From Ascaphus truei (taxonomy: Eukaryota; Chordata; Amphibia; Anura; Ascaphidae): 64,000 nt of DNA. Location of the stretch: contig CM071579.1 of NCBI GenBank assembly GCA_036426205.1, forward strand, positions 21,666,603-21,730,602, written 5' to 3'. The position numbers and the translations under genes were made by a program. Below are positions 23,299 to 34,925 of the stretch, one piece after another; positions within the stretch are counted from its first letter, which is position 1, and each line of letters opens with the position of its first letter. Under the pieces are notes generated by a model. That model did not search any database. It saw nothing but the letters and a program-made list of their open reading frames with translations, and had not been told where the DNA came from.

Positions 23299-25160
23299 GG
23301 TAGGTTACCTACCCAGCCTCGAAATATTGCAAAGCAAGTATAAACCAATATATTAACTGAATATATTAACTTTATGCACTTGTAAGCACAACATTGCTTT
23401 CCATGTGATCTTTTAATCAGAGAGAGGACTTAAAAGTTAAGGGTATTATAACCAAGTAATGACAAAATTACAAAACTCTCATAGCAGCAGGCCATGCTCT
23501 TTCAAAGGCACAGTTGAGTTGCCCTTAGCAACAAATAGCTACATTAGTGTTTAAGATCCTCGATGTACTATGTAACTAAGTACAGAAACTGGCAGGGGTA
23601 ATAAAAAGGTTTCCCAGAGGACTCTTTAAGGAGGTTATATGTAATCACTTTAAACAACAAAAAGTGAAAAAGCAGAAAGAAAAAGCAAAGTACATTCAAT
23701 AAAACAGGATAAGCAGAATAGACCAGATGAAATTTGCTCTGGTATTGATTACAATATAAGTCCTGGGCTTTGTCCTTGCTGAGACCTTTTCTGCCAGATG
23801 AAACCCAAGGTACAAAGCCTGGCAGAGCAATATAAGGAGGGGCCATCCAGAGGTGAGGGTTTAAAGACAGGTGGCATAGTGACACCTAAACCGAACGAAT
23901 CTGTTGTTCAAAGGAAACAGAACCCGGTGGCATTAGTGAGACATCCCCGTACCCTGCAGCCTCTCTGACACTTTCAGATTGACAGGTGATATCAGAAATC
24001 CAAGTCTGCTTCTTATCATAACGAAGGATGCGAACGTTTGCAAGCTGGAAATCCAAATTTCACAGATTCAGTCCGAACAGTTTCCAAAAGTCAAGTTCAA
24101 TTAGAACTCCAAATCAGACTTTGGAACAAATTCTCAAATTCAGATATGAGTCAAAACCCAAGAAACGCTCCTCCTCAGATACAATTTTGTTGGGTTGTTT
24201 TTATTTGTGTTTTTGTTTTTTTTACAATATGGTCAAACTTCAAAGTTGAAAAAAAAGTGCGCCCAATTTTGTGTTACATTTTAAAGTTTTTTTCTAGATA
24301 TTTTTTTAATTTAAAAATTAAAACCAATCTGCAAAAAAATGTTTAGAACCAAAATACCAGCAAACGTGCCCATCTATTTTATTATGGGGGAGTCGAACAT
24401 GAATTACTGCTACTGTACCTTGGCAATGTACACCCCATGTCATTTTCAGTCTGCATTGGGCTTTATTTTCTATGCTTACTGGAGACACATTGTAATGTGT
24501 AGAAGAGAATGATCTTATGTTATCTTCCAAGAGCCGTTCGTTTAATTAGCCACAGCCCTACGTATCCTCAGAGGAATCCCATGGCCTTTTACCCATACGT
24601 ATATTGATATTTTGATAGCATCATCTTGCAAGTGACAGAAAATCATTCTAGTCTAGGACAGGAAGATGTCCCCAGTGGCATGAGACTTGTACACCTCAAC
24701 CTGTCTCTGGCACACTGTGTAATGCTGCATGTCTGAACTCAGCTGACATGCACAGCTGTCATTTCTAGCCATAGTACAAGTAATAATCATTGGTTGGAGA
24801 CATTTGCAGTTCTATTCAGAGAAACCAAACAATGGTAGCAACTGCATAATTTTGCTCCAGGGCCTCCATGCCTGAGGGCCAGGAAGGAGTTCCCCATCCC
24901 ACTCCAGTTTACTGACAGTTGACATGTTTTGCCTTCCTGTGTCAGCCAAGTAGTACACTATAGAGGAGCTCAATGATTGATTACAAATGACTTTTCAGAC
25001 AAATACATTGTTACTATGTATCCTCTTGTTGTTACTTGTTAGGTTTGTTACTGTCCCATCATGGCTGTAAGAAGCACAGTATTGGAGTATAGATCCCACC
25101 CCAGCTTGGAATCACCATGTGACTGTGCCATAAGTATAGTCATCTGGGCTTGAAGAGTTA
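23299..25160. other. Unassigned sequence
   Basis: AT-rich, with T-rich stretches around 24190-24330. The plus-strand frames at 24028-24346 overlap in two phases. The minus frame 23568-23885 (105 codons) ends in a hydrophobic F/L-rich run encoded by an A/T-rich tract. None matches a family I recognise. Confidence 0.4.
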
Positions 25161-25431
25161 GGACAGGTCCCCAGTGGCCGCTGCGCGTCACACACCACAG
25201 CACAGCCCTCTATAGGGCAGGGCCCAGTGGCCGTGTGTGTGGGCGCGCAAAGCGCTGTGACGCATACACAATAATATTGTCTTCCCCGCCATGGCTGTGC
25301 CCCCCCATCATGGCCCCTCCCCTGCGCATCCCATTGCTCCCCTATGGACCGCCGATCACAAATGTAATCTGTGCACGCGCTGACCGGCGCGCATGCAGCA
25401 GTGAGGATTGGGGCCGCAGCCTTATAGCTTT
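25161..25431. mobile_element. Possible Harbinger-type MITE, 271 bp
   Basis: The right end ggattggggccgcagcc is followed by TTA (25432-25434). The left end ggacaggtccccagtgg is preceded by TTA (25158-25160). The ends agree as inverted repeats at only about half of positions, so this rests on the TTA pair, the GC-rich interior and similarity of the right end to the secure 17421 MITE. Confidence 0.4.
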
Positions 25432-25582
25432 AGCTATGTTATTGTTCACATGATTTATGCTGTGAGGTTTAAACACTAAAATATCCTCCCACGGAAGGAT
25501 TCATTATAGCTTTTTGTTGTTATTGTTCTTCCAAAACCCTGTAATTCCAATGAGCTGGCCCTGCAAGTGGTTAATGTATGTA

Positions 25583-25692
25583 TGTCATTATTTATATAGC
25601 ACCACCCATGTACATAGCGCATCACAGCGGTAACAAACGTTACATAATAATATAACACGTAATGGGAACAAGCGCATCAGGCATAAAAGTAA
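25583..25692 (-). mobile_element. L2-type LINE 3' tail
   Basis: ttatttatatagcaccaccc, atgtacatagcgcatcacag and taatgggaacaagcgcatca match the tails at 47520 and 58940 in order. Only about 110 bp are present, cut by a GGCTGCGG-starting insertion at 25693. Confidence 0.75.
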
Positions 25693-25775
25693 GGCTGCGG
25701 ACATAGTGCATGGCGAACAAATTCATGTAAGTGCACCAGTCCAGCCATGCTGCACGCTATGTGACGCGCGCGGCA
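25693..25775. mobile_element. Harbinger-like MITE fragment
   Basis: Starts ggctgcggacatagtgcatgg after the trinucleotide TAA, and carries an inner inverse match ccatgctgcacgctatgt. The opposite TIR is degenerate (gcgcgcggcagc). It interrupts the L2 tail. Assignment rests on the GGCTGCGG start and the TWA context. Confidence 0.35.
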
Positions 25776-25785
25776 GCACGATGAT

Positions 25786-25945
25786 ACGGTATATAGATAA
25801 TATGCAAAGGTACGCATTGCCAACCTATGTATTGTATAGGGGTAATATGCAAAGCTACACATTACATAGGTTGGCAATGCGTTGCTTTGCATATTACCCA
25901 TATACAGTGCCAACCTATGTACTGTATATGGGTAATTGCATACAC
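25786..25945. repeat. 45-bp tandem repeat, left block, with an inverted unit
   Basis: Units resemble ggtaatatgcaaagctacgc, attgccaacctatgtattgt, atagg. One unit (25858-25908) is inverted: attacataggttggcaatgc ... tttgcatattaccc. The same repeat resumes at 26549-26715. The intervening 600 bp is a different, GC-rich block. Confidence 0.85.
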
Positions 25946-26548
25946 TGGCGACACGTTTAATTCTTCGTTGGCTAGTTCCGCAAGCCGGGAGATTTCCCGG
26001 CTTGCTAGCCAAATCCCCTCGGCGTGCCGCGCGTCACCGATGCGCGGTCACGCTTCATCGGGTGCCTGCTCCCCATGCACGCGTGCCCAGGGCTCCCCGA
26101 TGTGGGGGATGGCGGTGGGGGGTTCCGGGGGACCCGGATAGGGTCCGGCGCGCGCACGGGGCACCCCGTCGCGCGCCCGGTTACTGTCGCGGCCGAGACC
26201 AGGCAAAGGTAAGAATAAACTCGGCCGCGACAGTAGCTACGCATTGCAGTCTCCTCACCACACTCCTCCTCTCACAGGACATAACAGCCGTCCTCCTTTC
26301 TCTCTCAGCTCCCAGGACAGACAGACTGTCACTCACAGGAACAGCCTACTAAATAGAGTACAGCCCTGCCCCTTATGATGTCAGCAGGACCTCCCCTCTG
26401 TCTCAGGCCTGCCACAGAGTCAGGAGCCTACCTCTATCACTCAGGTCAGGGCTTGAAGGAGGAAAACCCATGATTACTACTGGCGCCTGCCCTTAACAGG
26501 ACTTACTCCAGTAGGAGAAAGATATGTAGTCCACTATTTCTTACAGGG
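25946..26548. mobile_element. GC-rich block with two strong palindromes inside the 45-bp repeat
   Basis: A first hairpin at 25970-26012 pairs ggctag...caagccggga with tcccggcttgctagcc. A second at about 26183-26235 pairs tactgtcgcggccgag with ctcggccgcgacagta around a 22-bp loop. CpG and GC are high from 26020 to 26200. The right half (26240-26500) is C/T-rich. It looks like an insertion that separated the 45-bp repeat blocks. The 138-codon plus frame (25936-26352) is arginine/alanine-rich composition, not a known protein. Confidence 0.55.
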
Positions 26549-26715
26549 GCTACATATAGATAATATGCAAAGGTACGCATTGCCAACCTATTTATTGTAT
26601 AGGGGTAATATGCAAAGCTACATATTACATACAGTAAGTTGGCACTGTATAGGGGTAATATGCAAAGCTACGCATATTCAACCTATGTAGTGTATGTGGG
26701 TAATATGCGAAGCTA
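26549..26715. repeat. 45-bp tandem repeat, right block
   Basis: catatagataatatgcaaag gtacgcattgccaacctat repeats the start of the left block (25788-25830) almost exactly, followed by three further diverged units with ggtaatatgcaaagctac and ggtaatatgcgaagctac. Confidence 0.85.
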
Positions 26716-27811
26716 CGGATTGCAAGGCCTCTGTGGCAGTGAAGGGATACGCTGAATTGACCCCAAGCAGCCCATGTTTTAGCTGTTGTTATGAATCTGC
26801 TCTCTCATGAGGTTTGTGGATGATAATGCTGAGAAGATATCTGTATGATTGATAATATGTATTCTCAGAGAGACACTTAAGGGTTGCAAGCCGGGCTCTC
26901 ATGCTATCATAATGACCTTGTGTTTATTAAAATAAATATATCCCCTGGCAAGGTATCGCCAGCACATGCAAGAGTTCTAATGTTCCTTCTTTACCCTTCA
27001 ACCGCTCCATTCTGATGTGCCGGGCCTAATTGAAAGCCGTCGGTTTGCTCATAACACTTAAGGCTAATTTATTTGTTGTGAGACATGCAGTAGCTGCAGG
27101 CGGAATACATGAGAAAAGGGTGGGTATTCGGAGCAGAAGTGAGATGAATTCTCTAACAGGTCTCAGGACGGTCATTGGCGTCTCTTCCCTGATTATCTTG
27201 AGCTATAGAAATGGAATATGAGCATTGGCAGTTTCTTGTTTTTTTTTAAAGTCACTTAACTCCTGTAACTTCGATAAGTGACTTAAGTGATTTTGCATGT
27301 GTAGCAATTCACAAAGTCGTGATAACATGTCAACTGTAAATGGATTTTGTAGAAGCGTTATAAATCTTGCAAAAACAAACCAAGCGGAAGGTTAAAAAAT
27401 GCCGAAACTCGCATTTTTTGCCAGTAACTACTATTAAGGTATTCAGGTATCAGTTATTCAGGTATCAGGTATTCAGTTACTGTATCAGGTATTCAGGTAG
27501 CTCCAAGATGTAAATCGCGGCCGAAATACTCACATTTTTTTTTACATCACCTAAAAGATGGCGAGGTAAGATTAGCGAATTGCATCAGACAGAGTATCAT
27601 TTATTTTTAGAACCTAGGATTGAAGCAGTGGGTCCCCGGACCTGAAATGAATGTGGTTCAGCTCTGGTGACCCCTATGCTATGTTATTAAAATTAAAACA
27701 GTGCAATCACCTTTAAGAGCTGTGCAGGGAGATGCAGCGCCTCACTGCGCAGCTTACAGACTGCTGGAGCGACATCGCAAGTTACAGGCATTTCGCTTGT
27801 TAAGCAAATAC
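26716..27811. other. Unassigned, with a short ATTCAGGTATCAG tandem
   Basis: 27436-27505 has about five imperfect copies of attcaggtatcagg. 27620-27690 contains ggtccccggacctgaaatga and ggttcagctctggtgacccc, a scrap of the AGCTGAAC foldback family (53395, 55613). No gene recognised. Confidence 0.5.
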
Positions 27812-28125
27812 ATGGTTACATAGTTACATAGTAGATGAAGTTGAAAAAAGACATACGTCCATCAAGTTCAATCTATGCTAAATTTAAAAGGATATTTGAT
27901 TCTATATCTGTACTAAAAGTATGTTGATCCAGGGGAAGGCAAACAAAAAACCCCAGTGAATTATTATCTAATGCTGTCTCATAAGGGGAGAAAAGAAATT
28001 CCTTCCTGACTCCAAGAATTGGCAATCAGATTACTCCCTGGATCAGCATCCTTCCCATGTTTACTTATTTGGTATATCCCTGTATACCTTTCCTTTCTAA
28101 AAAGATGTCCAACCTTTTTTTGAAT
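27812..28125 (+). mobile_element. Dispersed repeat of the CATAGTTACATAGTAGATGAA type
   Basis: Contains ttacatagttacatagtaga, gacatacgtccatcaagttc, gcaaacaaaaaaccccagtg, and attccttcctgactccaaga. I recall this as an abundant anuran dispersed repeat. No ORF is intact. It helps place the window in a frog genome, but class assignment is uncertain. Confidence 0.65.
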
Positions 28126-29676
28126 ACAAACTAGTGCGCTATGTAATTTCTTTTAAAAACGGTGGAAAAAAAATGCGATTTGCCAATTTCATGCCTTGAG
28201 GTAGGAACATGCCAACACGTTCAATGTTGCAATGAACTTATCGAAATTATGTGAAATAGGCCCCTGAGGCCCTTATTCTGTAAGGTGTGATAGCGCAGAT
28301 CATGTGTTATCGCATGAAAAGACCATTAACTGTAATGTGACGTTTCCTGTGATAGAACGTCATCTGCACGTATCATACCTCACAGAGTTAGGGCCTTAGC
28401 CCCCCATCAAAATGTGCATTTAAAAAATATATACAGTATATTACAAAGTGTTGCTGGCCATCTGACATTGGGTTACGGTCATTATTGCTGATGGTCCTAG
28501 GTGTTATTTTGTGTGGGTGTTACTTGGCTCTTTTGAGTGTATTTTAGAAAGATCTCAATATCTTCAAGGTCAAATTTGGATGGAGGAGATAATTTCTCAA
28601 GTTAAATACCTTTTATTTAAAAATAACGGGGATTGTAACTTTGCAAAGAAAGAAACGGATTGGTACCCTGTGAAAATAAAATAGTACAAAGTACTGTAAC
28701 TGTCCTCGGCTCTGCCGACTAGCACCATAATACTTCAAGCCGAGGCTGAGGCTTTTGAAATGACCTCTTTCCCCTCCTTGTTTATCACTTTCCTTTTGAT
28801 GGTTCCTGTTCATCCACAGGCCGGCACAGTTACACACAAGGCCATACACTCACTCAAATAAAGTCGTTTTCCAGCACACATTACTGAGATGACTTTGTGG
28901 AGAGATATATATCTGACATTGTAATGCAGAAATGTCCTGAAGAAGGGTAGACTCGCTGCAGGTTGTGACATCTTTTAGTGGAAGACAAGAGTCCATAATA
29001 GTGTGTTCTGAGCTTGAAACCTCACAGATATCTTCTTCATGTATACGTGTGTTTGCGCTTATCCTATGCGGGTTCCCTGTTCCCCCCACTAATGATGTGA
29101 TGGGAATGCCTCAAGGGGTTTTTATAGTTGGTAACTGCAGCTACTGTATTTGATAGGAAAACAAAGATATAAAGGCTGTATATTAGGATTCCTCACTCAA
29201 GCGTTGTGTTAGGATTTACATAAAGGCTAAAATAGCAGAGATTCAAGTTCAGCACCACACCGCAGAACAACACCACCATGTCAGCATTTTGTTTGCATAT
29301 TTACACAATCCTTCCTGTGGATGTTGCAGGCACTCTCAATCCATCACTCCAAGACACCGATTCCCCCAAAAAACAGCAACTTTCTCTAGTGGGTGTTTTA
29401 CTGTAAGTGATTTCGTTTAAAGCCTTTTACTGAGTTTGATGTTTTTGACATAAATGTGGTTTTTAATATTATACAGAAAGGAGTCTCGCTAAGGGGAGCC
29501 TAATAATGCTGGTGCACTTATTTTCAGAGTTTGATCTCAGACTGGAGTGTGGTTTGGATAAATGCCTCCTTCTCCTGTACGACGCAGGTCTCCTTATTTA
29601 TTTAGGCTAGCCTGGAGCACAATCATTACACTGATACATGGGAAGGCAGCTGTCAAGTCTCGTGGACTTTACAGAG
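28126..29676. other. Unassigned sequence with a possible pLTR-like scrap
   Basis: 28937-28975 reads ctgaagaagggtagactcgc then ttgtgacatctttta, recalling the CTGANGAAG...CTTGTGAC order of PLE-like termini, but the GAAA box is absent. The minus frame 28850-29089 covers this scrap. Nothing else is recognised. Confidence 0.35.
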
Positions 29677-29859
29677 CAGGGGTGGCCAACCCCAGTCCTC
29701 AAGTGCTACCAACAGGTCAGGTTTTCAGGCTATCCCTGCTTCAGCACAGGTGGTGCAGTCTTCTACTGAGCCACTGATGAAGCCACCTGCGCTGAAGCAG
29801 GGATATCCTGTTTACCTGACCTGTTGGTAGCACTTGAGGATTGGAGTTGGCCGCCCCTG
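29677..29859. mobile_element. Palindromic hAT-like MITE, full-length copy
   Basis: caggggtggccaaccccagt at the left and ttggagttggccgcccctg at the right, with both gcttcagcacaggtgg and its inverse cgctgaagcagggatatcc. Flanking octamers ttacagag and ttacgttt share only the first four bases, so the duplication is decayed. Confidence 0.88.
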
Positions 29860-30694
29860 TTACGTTTCATGCACAGAAAGGCGTTTATTTACCAACATCT
29901 CCCAACTCCTAAACTGGGGCAAAAAGTAGCAGCATATGTATCAAGAGAAAGGAATCCTATTGGAATCACTAGCAGTTTTTCATTTAATAAATCCATTTGT
30001 TTTTTTCACGGCTTCTGGTCCCGTTATGCAGCTGGGAGACTTAGCGGCTCATTTATTATAACGGCTGTATATTAGAATTCCTCACTCAATCTCAAGGAGA
30101 TTGCAGTCTCCTGGCTGCAAAAGTGGTGCAAAAAATGTCACCCAATTTATCATAGAAAAAGCACCAGATTTATCTAAGAATAAAAAAACTCATTGTTTCC
30201 ATTTGATTTTTTTTTTATTTAAAATCTGGGTCTATCTTATGCTTCACATTTTGTCTCACATGTGAGCCGGGGGACATTAACACAAACCCCACATAATGCT
30301 CAGTCCCACTCTTGGAATTTCCATTTAGATGGCCTTGCTCACATGGCGCCTCGCGCAGTGCGACCGGATGAATGAGATGTCTCCTGTGACAAGTTCATTG
30401 ATAGATTTAAAAGAAAGAACAGACAAGTGAAAAGAAATTAAAAAAAAGTCCTGCTTCAAATCGCAGGTACACTAATGACCTGTCCAGCCCATAAAGAATG
30501 ACCAGGGAGCTCTCCCCTGTATTATTAAATCAAGTAACAAACAAACAAGGTGCACTGATACTGGGGGATTCGGTAGCAACTTATCACAGTAAGCCCTAAC
30601 TGAGATCCCACAAAATAACATGTACAAATGTGATAGGATATATTTACTCACTATATAATATGAGAAGGGTTACTGACTCTGCACTTCTTTAAAC
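29860..30694. other. Unassigned sequence
   Basis: AT-rich, with homopolymer T (30210-30219) and A stretches. No gene or repeat arm recognised. Confidence 0.4.
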
Positions 30695-30898
30695 CAGGCT
30701 GTGCTGAAAAGCTGTGTATTATGGCAGGCATAATTGTATAGGGGATCCATGTTAAAATGGACAAGAAGCAAAAGGTGACACCGTGAGTGCACATTTGCAT
30801 GTCATTACCCGGAATCCCTGGCTGCAGCGGAAGCAGTGTACGCTAAGAGATAATGGGGAAAGGCAGGGTTGCAGACCTGTCTGAGACATGCAAAATGA
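30695..30898 (+). mobile_element. Dispersed repeat, plus copy
   Basis: ggctgtgctgaaaagctgtg, agaagcaaaaggtgacaccg, tttgcatgtcattacccgga, ggttgcagacctgtctgaga occur in the same order as in the inverse copy at 23091-23298. Two copies about 7.6 kb apart in opposite orientation could recombine to invert the intervening DNA. Confidence 0.75.
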
Positions 30899-32257
30899 TA
30901 TAACATGATAAGCTTATCATAGCTCTAATGCATACTCATCCTGAGTATAGACTAGTATCCAGATATTAACTGGCTCTCCTGGGGACCCTTAGTGATGATA
31001 GAGGACCCAGTCAATGTCCTGGAGGAATACTGTTTGAACGCTGCTTGCCACCTAATGTAACGGACATCTTTTTATATGTCCGCACTAACCATAGGTTCTA
31101 TCGCTGCCTCATGCACCGTGGATATCACCCACAAAGTGCATCCACGAGTGGAATAAGCGCTGGGATAATTCAGTTGCATTATAACTGTCTTCTCCATACA
31201 AGTTTAGACACACTCCTATATATAGGCGCTAACATCACTCGTACAGACGGCTTTATACATACTAGGTCCATCAGCTAAACTTACTGGTACTGCTATTACA
31301 ATGTATACAAGGATTGTTCACATAGGATGTATGTGTGTGCTTGTCTGTGCCCCACGCGGTGGACGGTGGGAACACTGACCATGTCACTTTTTATACTTAG
31401 TGAAGCCATTAACATACAGTATGCTTCCATTGTTGCTCTATCATAAGCAATTGTTTTTATATACTTACCTGATACAAGTTAGAATCTAGAAACATTTTGT
31501 TACTAAACCACTAGTACATCTACAGTATATATAAACAGACTGACTATTTCACACGATCAATTTATATTGTATTGTGGATAAGGCTAGATTATATCAACTC
31601 ATCGCCGTGCTGTTTATTATACACAATTTGTATATCATTCCTCATAGGGAATTTGGAGTGCCCTGATCTTCTGACCATAGACATCTTAGCAACAATGGTC
31701 TATATTATCACCTATTATCCTTTGGACTATCTGCTATTTTCTGATGTAGGGGTGCACCATTTGGTATATCATAAATAACATTCTTATTATTTCTGGCCCT
31801 CCTCTCTCTATGGCTCATCTCCCTCTTCAAGGGGTGAGCTTTCACCGAGAATCAGCTAAACCGCGTCTATTTTATGTTTAATATATGTGTGTTTGTCCAA
31901 CATTATATTAGTTATATTCTCTATTAAAGAGTATATTTTAAATTATTCATCATTACTATGGATTCAGAGTGCTGTTTAAAGGGGCCTCGTCTTTTCCCTG
32001 CCTCGGCAAGGATTGGTCCCAATGTTACTACAGTATTAGCTCCTAGTACATATCCTTATGTGACTGTCGCAAGGGATATTCCCCTCTCTTCCCACCCTCC
32101 CCTAGTACAAGAAACCTAAAGATCTGAGAGCACTGGCAAATTCTTATTCATGTTGTTAGTTTGTATTGCAGCGTCTGACAGGTTAGAAGTGCCACTGCCC
32201 ACTCATATTATTGTGTGAATGTCACAGGTCTTTCTGCAGTGGAAACACAACGGTGTG
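30899..32257. other. Unassigned AT-rich sequence
   Basis: Short plus frames at 31045-31278 and 31572-31778 have no recognisable motif. 31829-31853 contains a hairpin ggtgagctttcacc followed by GAGA, reminiscent of the hairpin-GAAA motif in other repeats but too degenerate to call. Confidence 0.4.
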
Positions 32258-32425
32258 TGTATCTTTATTTATATAGTGCCAACCTTATACCCAGCACTTT
32301 TACAGCAGTAATACATGGGACAAAATAATAGGGGACATAATGGGAATAGGCACTATAGACATAAATCTGAACATTAGGAAAAGGAGTCTCTGCCCTGAAG
32401 AGCTTACAATCGAAGTGAAATGACA
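32258..32425 (-). mobile_element. L2-type LINE 3' tail
   Basis: ctttatttatatagtgccaa, tttacagcagtaatacatgg, taatgggaataggcactata, ggagtctctgccctgaagag, cttacaatcgaagtgaa follow the order of the L2 tails at 47520 and 58940. Diverged, 5'-truncated. Confidence 0.8.
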
Positions 32426-32989
32426 GGGCAGTGTTTGATGCTTCACTCCTCCTTGTTTTTTGGAGTTTTAAAAAGTGATTTCTTTTAGCTACTGACTTGG
32501 CATCTGCTGTAAGCGGTATGTAAATGAACACAACTTTCTGACCCTTGGAAGTCTGAGATTACCTCTTTCTCCCATCTGCTCTGATCATCTGCAAATCGCA
32601 GCACAGCTGGAAGAGTTATCCAACACCCACTCCAGCCAGAGAATTCCTCCTTAGCCAACTGCAATACTTCAGTTGTCATGGTAATTGGAGGCAACTCCTT
32701 ATTATTCCGATCATTATTGTTGCTTCTGTCTTCAGATCTTGCAGCCTGAAGCTTTGGCTTGTTTCCTGACCTGCTTATGGTAGTGAATGTGTCCTAGTAA
32801 TATACCTGATGAAGGAGACCACTTAAGCAGATGACAGGATGCCACAGTGATGGCATCTGGAGTCAGCTTTACCCTGTTAGTTGCACTAAGGCAACAGAAC
32901 AATTTCAGTAACGCTGTAGCGCAAGGTTCCATCTTTCAGCCCATTCAGAGCAGGAAGGAACTCTATATAGTGCAAGGACACCCAGGTTC
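32426..32989. other. Unassigned sequence
   Basis: No recognisable gene. The minus frames 32485-32694 and 32732-32932 are short and unmatched. Confidence 0.4.
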
Positions 32990-33430
32990 TGGGCCACCGG
33001 CAGGGGGGAACAGCCAGGACAAATGTCCCGGACCCGGTGGCTGCGTGGGGCCCGGCTGGCCGGCGCTGCAAAGTGGGCCCGACCTCTGGCCAGGCTCTGT
33101 TCTCCCTCAGCTGCAGGCCTCTTCCTCACTCTGTCCCATGCCGAGCTTCCAACGCTGGCGTGAGACGGTTCTCTCTGATGTCAGCGAGTGGACGTAAGCA
33201 TGGCCCAGCTTTCGGCGCGCACCGGCATGAGAGGGAGGCCTGGCGCGTGCTGACGTCAGAAGCTCGGCGTGGGACAGAGTGAGGAAGAGGCCTGCAGCTG
33301 AGGAAGAGCCGGGGCCCGGCCGCGACCGGCAGCCGGGCTTAGACAGAGGTTGAGCCCAACTTCCAGTGCCTGCCGGGCCCCGCCCTCCCCCGCAGCCACC
33401 GGGCCCAGCCTGACCAAGGGATTATGTATT
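32990..33430. mobile_element. GC-rich foldback element
   Basis: Inner arms ctcagctgcaggcctcttcc, tcactctgtccca (33105-33140) and their inverse (33262-33300) are nearly perfect. Outer parts also pair: acccggtggctgcgtggggc with the inverse of gcagccaccgggcccagcc near 33400. The centre is around 33200. High GC and CpG content. Probably a non-autonomous DNA transposon. The plus frame 32847-33197 reading through it is compositional. Confidence 0.75.
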
Positions 33431-33664
33431 GGGGGTGGGGGTTGGGGGTGGGTAGTATTTGTATTATGTATTGCGGGGTGGGGGTTATATGTATTTAGGG
33501 AGGTGGGGTTTTTTGGTTTCTATTTTGTGGGGGAATTGAGTGAGACTGGGGTAATTGGTGGAAAGATGGGGGCGAGAGAGAGGAGTATGGGGGGGAGGGA
33601 GTGAGTGAGGAAAAGAGGGAGTAAGAGTGAGACGCATGGGAGAGAAATACATGCGGGGTGGGAC

Positions 33665-33985
33665 AGACACAGCCTCACACTGACACACACAGGGCCACAC
33701 CCACCCCCAGACTGACACAAACAGCACCACACTGACACAAACAGCGCCACACTGACACAAACAGTGCCACACTGACACACAGCGCCACTCAGACACACAC
33801 TGCCACATACAGCCACACACAGCCCCACACTGACACACACAGTGCCACTCACAGACCCACACTGACACACACAGCCCCACACTGACACACACAGTACCAC
33901 ACTAACACAACCAGCCCCACAGTGACACACACAGCCTCACACACACTGACACACACAGCCCCACAGTGACACACACAGCACCACA
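33665..33985. repeat. 20-bp minisatellite, about 16 copies
   Basis: Tandem copies of cacactgacacacacagccc with variants (acaaacagcgcca, acagtgccac). The minus frames of 135-136 codons are Cys/Val-rich repeats created by the array: 20 bp read in three phases gives a 20-residue period. Confidence 0.92.
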
Positions 33986-34159
33986 CATTGTTTATTTGGG
34001 AAGCGTCAACATATTCCACAGCACAGTACAATGGGGGTGCAGAATTATGTATATTACATCCATATAACCAGTTACACACAAGTGAGGACAAACATGCACA
34101 GATACAGAGAGGTAATGAGGGCCCTGCTCGTGAGAGCTTACAGTCTAGAGGGAATAAGG

Positions 34160-34925
34160 CGGGTGAACAAAGAGTTAACCCACCAGGCGCTCAGAAGTAT
34201 GAGAGTGGCTGTTGAATGTTGCTGAAACAGTTTTAGGGACAGTGGTCACGGCAAACTCCAAACAGGTTAATGTATAAATAGTCTTTTCCAGCAACTGGCT
34301 CTAAATGAGCACTAGTGACGTTAAGATAAAAAGACTCACGTTTGGATGGAGTGTATGGCGCCGTGGCCTCGCGATCCTCAGGTCGTTTGTCCAGCCGCCA
34401 ACCCTTCCGTAATAACTCCGTCACGATGGATGGTCACATGACCGGCGGGGATTGTAGTACCGATGGCGTGTGTGGCGGCAATGCACCACGATGCTCTAGA
34501 GATTCGTCCGACCGCCAACCCTCCTGCAACCACTCCGTCGCAGTGGGTGGTCACATGACCGGCGGGGATTACGTTGCTTCCGGAATAGCAGGGAGAACAG
34601 CAACAGCCCGGCGCGCTATCAGCAGACAGAAACACACAGGAACTCCTCCCACAGGAGGCGCAGACGAAGCACAGCCGAAGTAGAAAACCGATGGAAGGCT
34701 GATAAAGTGACTGAAATTTTTTTATTTAGCACAGTGTACTGACGGATCCTCTGACGCGTTTCAGCCCATCAGGCCTTTGACAAAGGCCTGATGGGCTGAA
34801 ATGCGTCAGAGGATCCGTCGTACACTGTGCCTAAATAAAGTTTTTTCAGTCACTTTATCAGCCTTCCATCGGTTTTCTACTTGGGCTGTGCTTCATCCAC
34901 GCCTCCTGTGGGAGGAGTTCCTGTG
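34160..34925. mobile_element. Composite palindromic insertion in the L2 copy
   Basis: The 14-mer tagagggaataagg occurs at 34146-34159 and again at 34926-34939, so 766 bp were inserted with a 14-bp duplication (second copy outside). Inside, 34381-34456 and 34500-34569 are a tandem duplication (cgccaacccttccgtaataa ... ggtcacatgaccggcgggga). 34635-34925 is a near-perfect 291-bp palindrome centred at 34780 with ctctgacgcgtttcagccca at its heart. No coding region. The class is unknown. Confidence 0.75.

Noticed and set aside
26183..26235. Intrinsic terminator or bacterial insert (GC-rich hairpin)
   Set aside because: No bacterial coding DNA nearby, and the whole window is eukaryotic repeat DNA; the hairpin belongs to a mobile block.
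32805..32840. CCTGATGAAGGAG at 32807 as another hammerhead core
   Set aside because: No GAAA box or stem II hairpin follows at a suitable distance.
33485..33930. Two 135-136-codon Cys/Val-rich minus-strand ORFs resembling a cysteine-rich protein
   Set aside because: They are translations of the 20-bp minisatellite in different frames; the periodicity equals the DNA repeat.
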